Shown here piece by piece: positions 1 through 8,221 of a stretch of DNA of 11,362 nucleotides (its first letter is position 1; the number at the start of each line of letters is the position of its first letter). The DNA lies in assembly GCA_017548805.1 (NCBI GenBank), contig JAFYZE010000033.1, forward strand, positions 1 to 11,362, written 5' to 3'. Source of the stretch: Bacteroidales bacterium. Its GTDB lineage: Bacteria; Bacteroidota; Bacteroidia; Bacteroidales; UBA932. The notes under the pieces are model-generated. The model saw only the letters and a list, made by a program, of their open reading frames with translations. It was not told where the DNA came from and ran no database searches. Both the position numbers and the translations under genes were made by a program.

Positions 1-1578
1 CCCGCCGCTTATTTTTTTGGAGAGCCTGAGAAGCAGCTCGTCCTCCGTGTCCCTGTCAAGGGCGGATGTAGCCTCATCGAGGATGAGCACCCCGCCCGGA
101 TGCAGGAGCGCGCGGGCGATGGCGATGCGCTGCGCCTGGCCCTCGCTGAGGCCGCTTCCTTTCTCGGAACAGACGGTATCAAGTCCGTCGTGCAGGTCCA
201 ACACGAAATCAGCCACTGCCAGATGCAGCGCTTCCTTCATCTCCTCCTCCGTAGCGGAAGGATTGGCGAGAAGGAGATTGTCACGCACGGTGCCGCTCAT
301 CAGGCTGTTGCCCTGCGGGACATAACGGAAATTGCACCTGGTGGAAGGACTGACGGGGACGCTGCGGTCGCCGGAATAAAGCACGATGGAGCCGCGGGAA
401 GGATGCAGGAGCGCAAGGATGAGGCGCGTCAGCGTGCTCTTGCCAGCTCCTGTAACGCCCATCACGGCGGTGACCGTCGCCGGCTTGAAATCATATGAGA
501 AATGCTCCAGGACCAGCTGTGAAGGTACTCCCTCCGGTACATCCGTGTAAGCGAAACTGACATCCTCGAGGCGTATGCCCGGGGCATCGGAGAACACGAT
601 ATCCTCCCCTTCAGCCTCGAGCGGCAGGTCGGTGAGTTCGAGGATGCGCTCTACGGAAGTAAGTGAATGTATGAACGCAGGGATATGTCGGCTGATATCG
701 GCAATGGGCCTCTGGACCTGTCCGACCAGTTGGAGGAAAGCCGTCATCATACCGAAGGTTACAGCCCCGCTTTTAATGCCGAACACTCCCCAGAGGAATG
801 CCGCGGCATAGCCGGCCATGAAGCCTATCCGCAGGAAGGAGCGTGCGCCGGCATTGTAGTTCAGGCGGCGGATAGTATTGGACATAACGTCCTGCTGGAG
901 GTCGTCGAGCCGGTCTATCACCTGGTCCGAACAGCCCAGGGTCTTGACCAGGACGCGCTGCTGGAGATTCTCCTGCATGTGCCCCTGGATCTCGCTGTCC
1001 TTTGCCCTGATGAGGGAGGTAAGCCTGCGTATGGTCTTGAAGAACATCTTGCTGCCGATGGCCGCCACCGGCATGAGTATGAGCAGCACCCATAGAAGAG
1101 AGGGCTCCAGCACGAACAGGAACCCGGAAGCGGCGACAAGCTGCACCAGCGTCACGATGAAATCCGGCACGCGCGTACAGAGAAGGTCGACGACCACACG
1201 GGTATCCTCCTCGAGGCGGTTGACCATATCCCCGGAATGGAAGGCCTCGCGGCCGTTCCACTCACTGTCCAGGATATGCCCGAAGACCTTGGCCCTGAAC
1301 ATGTTCTGGGTCTTGGTGACTATCATCCCCTCCCACCAGCCGAACGCCACGCTTGAGATGACCTGGACCAGCATTATCCCGACCATGTAGCCCACATATA
1401 GGCCTATAGGCTCGGAAGAGACGCCCGTGGCGATGTCAACGAGGGCCTTGCACACCCACACGAAAGCCATCGAAGCGGCTATGCGCACGACTCCGATGAG
1501 GCAGCTCACGAGGACTTTTCCCCTGAGCGGGCGGCCCATCACCGCCAGGCCTTTCATGCAAGTGCGGAAATCTTTCAT
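1..1578 (-). CDS. ABC exporter, fused membrane and ATPase domains (3' end outside window)
   Basis: The 526 visible residues form a half-size ABC exporter: an N-terminal membrane domain (hydrophobic segments at roughly 22-50, 58-81, 140-175 and 248-288) followed by an ATPase domain. Visible ATPase motifs are Walker A GVTGAGKS (about 374-381), the Q-loop glutamine at 422, the signature LSEGQ (477-481, a variant of LSGGQ), Walker B LILDE (498-502) and the D-loop SALD. The reading frame is open to the window edge, so the H-loop and the last few dozen residues are missing. The start ATG at 1578 lies 6 nt after the PqqD-like gene; the ATG at 1583 hits a stop after two codons. There is no N-terminal C39 peptidase domain, so it cannot cleave a leader peptide itself. 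In family terms it resembles MsbA/lipid exporters and the D proteins of lasso-peptide clusters. Its position last in a kinase/peptidase/PqqD operon makes export of a modified peptide the best guess, but the substrate is inferred. Confidence 0.93.
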   Translation of the reverse strand, partial: MKDFRTCMKGLAVMGRPLRGKVLVSCLIGVVRIAASMAFVWVCKALVDIATGVSSEPIGLYVGYMVGIMLVQVISSVAFGWWEGMIVTKTQNMFRAKVFGHILDSEWNGREAFHSGDMVNRLEEDTRVVVDLLCTRVPDFIVTLVQLVAASGFLFVLEPSLLWVLLILMPVAAIGSKMFFKTIRRLTSLIRAKDSEIQGHMQENLQQRVLVKTLGCSDQVIDRLDDLQQDVMSNTIRRLNYNAGARSFLRIGFMAGYAAAFLWGVFGIKSGAVTFGMMTAFLQLVGQVQRPIADISRHIPAFIHSLTSVERILELTDLPLEAEGEDIVFSDAPGIRLEDVSFAYTDVPEGVPSQLVLEHFSYDFKPATVTAVMGVTGAGKSTLTRLILALLHPSRGSIVLYSGDRSVPVSPSTRCNFRYVPQGNSLMSGTVRDNLLLANPSATEEEMKEALHLAVADFVLDLHDGLDTVCSEKGSGLSEGQAQRIAIARALLHPGGVLILDEATSALDRDTEDELLLRLSKKISGG

Positions 1579-1584
1579 GGCATG

Positions 1585-1854
1585 TTATTCTTGTGCGACA
1601 CCCGCCTCGATCCAGGTACGCGCGATGTTCTCCGCATCACGCATGGCGATCTCCTCGGAGACGTCGTAGCGCTCGAGCAGCAGGTCCCTGAGGGTCTCGG
1701 CCGTGAACTCCTTGCCCTCCACCGACTTCCACAGGTAAGCCGCGGAAGAGTTGAGGGAGATCATCTTGTTGAAATTGATCTGCGCGACGCTTTCCGGCGT
1801 CACTATGAACTCCTTGCCCAGGGGGCGGAGCCTGAATCCTTCTACTATCTTCAT
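1585..1854 (-). CDS. PqqD-like protein (RiPP recognition element)
   Basis: An 89-residue protein matching the PqqD family in length and pattern: an N-terminal strand region (RLRPLGKEFIVTPE), a central I-x-L-N-x-x-A-A-Y-L-W core (residues about 32-42), then helices ending in a hydrophobic C-terminus. PqqD and the B1 proteins of lasso-peptide clusters are small winged-helix proteins that bind the leader of a ribosomal precursor peptide and deliver it to modifying enzymes. The start at 1854 is well supported: AGGAGG sits 8 nt upstream, and ATGA overlaps the stop of the peptidase gene. Longer in-frame starts upstream would only overlap the peptidase gene. PQQ synthesis is unlikely because no pqqA, C or E genes are present. 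Family assignment is firm; the bound peptide is unknown. Confidence 0.88.
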   Translation of the reverse strand: MKIVEGFRLRPLGKEFIVTPESVAQINFNKMISLNSSAAYLWKSVEGKEFTAETLRDLLLERYDVSEEIAMRDAENIARTWIEAGVAQE

Positions 1855-2300
1855 ATAAAAATCCTCCTGTATATACCCAGGAAAACGCGGCGGAAGAGCG
1901 TCGGCATCGTACGCCAGGCTCGCGCCCGGCGCATGGCCTTCCGCCCCCTGCAGTCCGCTTCCCTGCCATTTTCCTTCAAAATGTTCAACGCAGTCCCGGC
2001 AATATCCGACCGCCGGCATTGCTCCACGTTCCGGAGATTGCCGTCCCCCTTGAGGGTGACGGAGTCCCCGTCGACCGCGAAGACGCGGTGCAGCACGTAA
2101 ACCCCTTCGCGGATCTCCGCGAGGACTATATCCCCGACCTCCAGCGTGTCCAGCCTGCGCAGGTTCACGCTGTCGCGTCCTCCCCGGATGAAGGGCAGCA
2201 TGCTGTTGCCCTTGGTGGGAATCACGACGTCCTTTCCTTCGGCGAGCATCGACTTGACCTCGCCCAGGAGGATGGAGTTCGGTACGACGACCTTATTCAT
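1851..2300 (-). CDS. S24/S26-family peptidase, signal-peptidase fold without membrane anchor
   Basis: 149 residues. Residues 28-38 carry the serine box of S24/S26 peptidases (TKGNSMLPF, nucleophile probably Ser33). GDIVL at 56-60 and LHRV at 70-73 follow, then KGDGN at 84-88. The general-base position holds His71 rather than the lysine of typical bacterial signal peptidase I; with Asp86 this resembles the Ser-His-Asp arrangement of SipW/ER-type enzymes. No transmembrane helix is visible at either end, unlike ordinary signal peptidases, but the last 25 residues are basic and amphipathic (LFRRVFLGIYRRIFI) and could lie on the membrane surface. It overlaps the kinase gene by 8 nt and the PqqD-like gene by 4 nt, so translation is probably coupled. 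A LexA-type repressor is unlikely: there is no room for an N-terminal DNA-binding domain. A role in cutting a peptide leader is inferred from context. Confidence 0.85.
   Translation of the reverse strand: MNKVVVPNSILLGEVKSMLAEGKDVVIPTKGNSMLPFIRGGRDSVNLRRLDTLEVGDIVLAEIREGVYVLHRVFAVDGDSVTLKGDGNLRNVEQCRRSDIAGTALNILKENGREADCRGRKAMRRARAWRTMPTLFRRVFLGIYRRIFI
1863..1868 (-). promoter_or_regulatory. Canonical Shine-Dalgarno site of the PqqD-like gene
   Basis: On the minus strand AGGAGG lies 8 nt before the ATG at 1854, inside the 3' end of the peptidase gene. It decides the short 89-residue start over the longer in-frame ORF. Bacteroidetes genes seldom carry such a strong site, and none is seen in front of the plus-strand genes in this window. 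Confidence 0.8.
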
Positions 2301-3189
2301 CCCCTCCCTCCTTCTTTACCGCAGCCGCGCAGACACGGGCCGCATCCTCATCCGGCAGGCAGTCCAGCGTGTAGCACGGCACGTTCAGGGCGATGTGCTC
2401 CAGGGTCTTGTGCTGGCCGTCAGCCATCCCGCGGTCGGCCTTGAAGCCGGAACATGAGGAATAGACCGAGGCGTAGGACTCCAGGGTGTTCTGCCTCTTG
2501 ATGGCATTGAACTTGGCCTGGCGTATGCGGACGATGGCGCCTATCGGCGCGCTGACGTTGCGGTAGCAAGGGGTCTTGCCGCTCCATGGCGAGCCGTATA
2601 CACGGGTGACTCCGTCCTCGCCGACGCGTATGACGGGATTGTCGTCATTCATCAGTTCGCTCCCCTCTATATGCTTGAGCCACAGGCCGCTGTGCGTACT
2701 CTTGCCGGTACCGCTCTTCCCGAGGAACAGATATCCCCGGCCGCCGTTCATTATGACCGAAGCGTGCATCTCCAGCGTCTGGTACGAAGCGCTCCTGAAA
2801 GCGAACATGAGCATCAGGGAGTTGTTGACGGCAAAGAGTGCGGATGACTGTGAGGTCTTCAGGAACTCAATACGCCCCTCGCGGTAGTCAGGAGACATGA
2901 GCATCCTTGCGCACGGAGGAAGGGTGGCGAGAGGAGCCGTCTCCACGAGACATCCTTCCTTGCAGGAATACAGGTCCAGGCGGGGCTGGCCCTCTTCCTC
3001 CGGCTCGGCCACATACAAGGGAGCCTTGTCCGTGACGGACAGGCTCTCCACGGCGGAGAGGACGAAGAGAGGGTCGGCCACGGGTTCCGTGACGAACTCG
3101 TCGTACTGCGTCAGGAGGGGCCAGAGCGCGGCTCCGTCCGGCAGCTCGAGGTGGAAGGTATGTCCTGCTACGCAGAATGCCTTGGTCAT
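2293..3189 (-). CDS. HprK-like (HPr kinase-related) P-loop kinase
   Basis: 298 residues. The C-terminal half has the HprK fold signature: a histidine-containing strand (MHASVIMNGG, about 141-150), then Walker A GKSGTGKST (157-165), the acidic pair in LMNDDNPVI (Asp182, Asp183) and the downstream YGSPWSGKTP motif (198-207), common in HprK-related proteins often mislabelled ATP-dependent PEP carboxykinase. The N-terminal DRTGG domain of true HPr kinases is absent; residues 1-135 are a different, unrecognised region. No HPr or other PTS gene is nearby. Family relatives in lasso-peptide clusters (the kinases of paeninodin-type pathways) phosphorylate a serine of the peptide, and other HprK-related proteins sit with PqqD-like proteins in uncharacterised systems. 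It is the first gene of the operon, with a promoter about 20 nt upstream. The kinase fold is clear; the substrate is unknown. Confidence 0.87.
   Translation of the reverse strand: MTKAFCVAGHTFHLELPDGAALWPLLTQYDEFVTEPVADPLFVLSAVESLSVTDKAPLYVAEPEEEGQPRLDLYSCKEGCLVETAPLATLPPCARMLMSPDYREGRIEFLKTSQSSALFAVNNSLMLMFAFRSASYQTLEMHASVIMNGGRGYLFLGKSGTGKSTHSGLWLKHIEGSELMNDDNPVIRVGEDGVTRVYGSPWSGKTPCYRNVSAPIGAIVRIRQAKFNAIKRQNTLESYASVYSSCSGFKADRGMADGQHKTLEHIALNVPCYTLDCLPDEDAARVCAAAVKKEGGDE
2307..2313 (-). promoter_or_regulatory. Shine-Dalgarno site of the S24/S26 peptidase gene
   Basis: AAGGAGG on the minus strand lies 6 nt before the ATG at 2300, embedded in the last codons (Lys-Lys-Glu-Gly-Gly) of the kinase gene. 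It supports the start and efficient re-initiation after the kinase stop. Confidence 0.72.
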
Positions 3190-3213
3190 ATCGCTGATGG
3201 TGTTTACAAACCG

Positions 3214-3245
3214 CTAAGATACACATAAAAACAGTCTTTGACAAA
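3214..3245 (-). promoter_or_regulatory. Bacteroidetes-type promoter for the kinase/peptidase/PqqD/ABC operon
   Basis: On the minus strand TTTG (3245-3242) is followed after exactly 20 nt by TATCTTAG (3221-3214), one mismatch from the -7 consensus TAnnTTTG. The spacing fits the Bacteroides housekeeping sigma factor. Transcription would start near 3207, leaving a leader of about 18 nt before the ATG at 3189. Confidence 0.62.
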
Positions 3246-3252
3246 TGGCGGA

Positions 3253-3273
3253 TTCAAAATCAGTTTCTTTGAA
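3253..3273. repeat. Short inverted repeat between divergent promoters
   Basis: TTCAAA (3253-3258) and TTTGAA (3268-3273) are perfect 6-bp inverted arms with a 9-nt spacer, midway between the two divergent promoters. This could be an operator, but in AT-rich DNA such a repeat can arise by chance. Confidence 0.25.
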
Positions 3274-3304
3274 AAATAAAACGGGAATAGTCGCTGTTTT
3301 TGTT

Positions 3305-3312
3305 TATCTTTG
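3305..3312 (+). promoter_or_regulatory. Bacteroidetes -7 promoter element for the DUF4290-ftsK operon
   Basis: TATCTTTG is a perfect match to the -7 consensus TAnnTTTG. No TTTG is present at the expected distance upstream (about 3280-3285 reads acggga), so the -33 element is weak or absent. The predicted start near 3319 gives a leader of roughly 19 nt before the ATG at 3338. Confidence 0.58.
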
Positions 3313-3337
3313 TAAGTTATGTAATAAATCCACTTTC

Positions 3338-4011
3338 ATGGAAGCTAACAACAATACCGTCAAGCTATACTACAATACCGAGAGGGAGAAACTCCGGATG
3401 CCCGAATACGGGCGCAACATCCTCAGGATGGTCGAGCAGCTCAGGGACATCGAGGACAGGGACAAGCGCAGCGAGCAGGCCAGGGCCGTGGTCAAGGTCA
3501 TGGAACTCCTCAACCCCCAGGTCCACCAGCAGGAGAACTACGAGCAGAAACTCTGGGACCACCTTTACCTGATAGCCGGACTCGACCTCGACATCGATTC
3601 GCCTTATCCCGCCCCGGTCGTGGAGGAGCTCAGCTCCAGGCCGCAGGTGATCCCCCTCAAGAACAAGCCCGTCAAGGCCACGCACTACGGCCGCAACATA
3701 GAGAGCATCATCGACCTCATCGCCACCGAGCCAGAGGGCGAGGTCAAGACCGCGATGATACGCTCACTGGCCATCTACATGCGCCAGCAGTACCTCATCT
3801 GGAACAAGGACAGCGTCGCTGACAAGACCATTTTCAACGATATCGAGAAGCTATCAGACTACCGCATCAAGGTTCCCGAAGGCATCAGCCTCACCAAGAT
3901 TGCCGACTCCGCCTCGTTCTCGAGGCCGGGCATGAGCATCAACGTCGGAGGCGTCCAGCAGCCCCAGAACCGCGGGTGGAACAACAAGAGAAGGAAAAAC
4001 AACCGGAAAAA

Positions 4012-4015
<4 letters not shown>
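3338..4015 (+). CDS. DUF4290 family protein
   Basis: 225 residues from the ATG at 3338 (MEANNNTVKLYYNTERE). An in-frame ATG at 3245 would start 31 residues earlier, but it lies upstream of the -7 promoter element and its extra residues look like translated intergenic DNA, so the shorter start is preferred. The protein matches the Bacteroidetes-restricted DUF4290 family in its N-terminal YYNTEREKLRMPEYGRNIL stretch and the LWDHLYLIAGLDLDIDSPYP region (about 74-93). It has no signal peptide or membrane segment and is predicted cytoplasmic and largely helical. The C-terminus is basic and Asn/Lys/Arg-rich (WNNKRRKNNRKK), which could contact nucleic acid or membrane. The stop overlaps the ftsK start as ATGA, suggesting translational coupling. 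Function is unknown. Confidence 0.87.
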
Positions 4016-6452
<2,437 letters not shown>

Positions 6453-6456
<4 letters not shown>

Positions 6457-7067
6457 AAAGACTGACCGCACTCCTTCTCATGCTCCTGGGCATCGCAGCC
6501 GCAGGACAGAATGTCGTGACCGATTTCGCCAAGACCCTTTCGGATGCATGCGCATCGTTCGGATATTCCTACTCCATGAGCGGGCAGGTCCCGCTCAGCG
6601 GATCAGGGACGATACTCCTCCAGGGAGATGCCTTCGTCATGAAAGGCGACGGACTGGAAGTGTATTGCGACGGCGCAACGCGCTGGACGGTGGACACGGC
6701 AGCCGAGGAGTGCTACATAGAGAGCGTCAAGGAGGGCGGACTCGACTACGAGGCCAATCCCGCCCTGATAGTGGGTGCCGTAGACAAGGCTTTCAAACTG
6801 AAGAAGACCGTCTCCACCACCTTCAACGGGCAGAAAGTGACCCAGGCCGTGCTGGAGCCCGCCACCAAGGGCGGCAACATCACGGAGCTGTCGCTCATGC
6901 TCACTGCCGCGAAGAAACCTGCAGGACTGCTTGTCAACACCTCCGACGGCAATGTCATCACCGTCACGGTCAAGGACTTCAACCTCACTACAGCCGGCCC
7001 GGTCAACGCATTCTCATTCGACACCAAGAAACTCGATAAAAGCTATTTCATAACCGACCTAAGATAA
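6453..7067 (+). CDS. LolA-like outer-membrane lipoprotein carrier
   Basis: 204 residues. An N-terminal signal peptide (MKRLTALLLMLLGIAAAGQ, cleavage near 18) directs it to the periplasm. The rest has LolA-like character: beta-rich with G-S-G-T-I-L-L-Q-G-D-A-F-V-M-K-G, a tryptophan strand (CDGATRWTVD), and a C-terminal half with T-V-K-D-F-N-L and FSFDTKKLD. LolA shuttles lipoproteins from the inner-membrane LolCDE complex to the outer membrane. Bacteroidetes genomes commonly place a divergent LolA-like gene right after ftsK, as here, with the ATG overlapping the ftsK stop (ATGA). Sequence identity to E. coli LolA must be low, so substrate range is uncertain. Confidence 0.8.
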
Positions 7068-7073
7068 CAGTCT

Positions 7074-8201
7074 ATGGAAAAACCGAAAGTCTTTTTCACG
7101 GATTTCCGCACCAAGATGTACGGGGAGCCGATTCCCCGGAAATTGCAGCGCCTGATCCGTACAGCCGGCATCGGCAATATTGATTTTGACGGCAAGTTCG
7201 TTGCCGTCAAAATGCATTTCGGAGAGCTGGGCAACATCAGCTTCCTCCGTCCCAATTTCGCCAAGGCGGTCGTTGACGTCATCAAGGAGCTTGGAGGCAA
7301 GCCCTTCCTGACCGACTGCAACACCATGTACCCCGGCTACAGGAAGAACGCCCTGGAGCATCTCTACTGCGCCTGGGAGAACGGCTTCACTCCTCTCAGC
7401 GTGGGATGCCCCGTCATCATAGCCGACGGACTCAAGGGCACAGACGACATCGATGTTCCCGTCCGCGGAGGAGAATATGTCAAGGCAGCCCATATCGGCC
7501 GCGCCGTGATGGACGCCGACATCTTCATCAGCCTGAGCCATTTCAAGGGACATGAAGAAGCCGGATTCGGCGGCGCCATCAAGAATATCGGCATGGGCTG
7601 CGGCTCCCGCGCCGGCAAGAAGGACCAGCACAGCGCCGGCAAGGCGCAGATAGACTCCGTCCTCTGCCGCGGCTGCCGCAAATGCCAGAAGGAGTGCGCC
7701 AACGGCGGACTCGTCTTTGACGAGGAGCGCCGCAAGATGACAGTGACCGAACAGTGCGTCGGCTGCGGCAGGTGCCTCGGCGCATGCAACTTCGACGCCA
7801 TCAGCTTTGCCGACAGCGTCGCCAACGAGATGCTCGGTTGCCGCATGGCGGAGTACGCCAAGGCCGTCGTCGACGGCCGGCCGCATTTCCATATCTCGCT
7901 CATCGTGGACGTATCTCCCAACTGCGACTGCCATTCCGAGAACGACGCTCCGATCATTCCGGACATCGGCATGCTCTGTTCGTTCGACCCCCTCGCGCTT
8001 GACCAGGCCTGCGTGGACCTGTGCAATTCCGTCGAGCCGTTCAAGAACGGCCAGGTAGGTGACAACATGGCCAGGCCCGGTTTCGTCAATTATTTCGAAC
8101 TTTTCAAGAACAACCGTCCTACCATCGACTGGAAGAGCTGCCTGGAGCATGCCGAGAAGATCGGCCTGGGTTCCAGGGACTATGAGCTCGTCAAAATGTA
8201 G
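7074..8201 (+). CDS. DUF362 family iron-sulfur protein with two 4Fe-4S sites
   Basis: 375 residues, cytoplasmic, no signal peptide. Residues 1-190 form a DUF362 domain (VAVKMHFGELGN near 43-54, LSHFKGHEEAGFGGAIKNIG near 154-173, MGCGSRAGKKDQHS near 174-187). Two ferredoxin-type clusters follow, each CxxCxxCxxxC: Cys198/201/204/208 and Cys228/231/234/238. A conserved Cys-rich tail (SPNCDCHSENDAPIIPDIGM, 281-300) closes the family core. DUF362 ferredoxin fusions are widespread in anaerobes; the reaction is not established and electron transfer is inferred from the clusters. The gene starts 6 nt after the LolA-like gene, so it is in the same operon. The cluster cysteines are not followed by the proline often seen after the fourth cysteine of ferredoxins. 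Confidence 0.87.
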   Translation: MEKPKVFFTDFRTKMYGEPIPRKLQRLIRTAGIGNIDFDGKFVAVKMHFGELGNISFLRPNFAKAVVDVIKELGGKPFLTDCNTMYPGYRKNALEHLYCAWENGFTPLSVGCPVIIADGLKGTDDIDVPVRGGEYVKAAHIGRAVMDADIFISLSHFKGHEEAGFGGAIKNIGMGCGSRAGKKDQHSAGKAQIDSVLCRGCRKCQKECANGGLVFDEERRKMTVTEQCVGCGRCLGACNFDAISFADSVANEMLGCRMAEYAKAVVDGRPHFHISLIVDVSPNCDCHSENDAPIIPDIGMLCSFDPLALDQACVDLCNSVEPFKNGQVGDNMARPGFVNYFELFKNNRPTIDWKSCLEHAEKIGLGSRDYELVKM

Positions 8202-8221
8202 CGTAACTGACCTGACTCCTG

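Noticed and set aside
1..1420. Several plus-strand open frames opposite the ABC exporter
   Set aside because: The minus-strand frame is open for 526 codons with all ABC motifs in order; the opposite frames overlap one another and show no domain.
1575..1583. ATGCCATGA at the exporter start, repeated at the lipoprotein start (9631-9639)
   Set aside because: An out-of-frame ATG giving a two-codon ORF over the real start could regulate translation, but two short matches in 11 kb of GC-rich DNA are readily due to chance.
1585..1854. PqqD of a true PQQ biosynthesis operon
   Set aside because: No pqqA, pqqB, pqqC or pqqE is adjacent, and the neighbours are a kinase, a peptidase and an exporter.
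1851..2300. LexA-type or phage-type S24 repressor
   Set aside because: The serine box begins near residue 28, leaving no space for an N-terminal DNA-binding domain, and the spacing and His71 fit S26-like enzymes better.
3245..3337. 31-residue N-terminal extension of the DUF4290 protein
   Set aside because: It lies upstream of and across the predicted -7 promoter element in AT-rich intergenic DNA and does not resemble the family; the ATG at 3338 begins the conserved part.
7059..8150. A 363-codon open frame on the minus strand opposite the DUF362 gene
   Set aside because: It mirrors a gene with clear 4Fe-4S motifs and conserved domains; its translation is low-complexity (Ala, Val, Asp, Gly) with no recognisable domain, as expected for antisense frames in GC-rich DNA.
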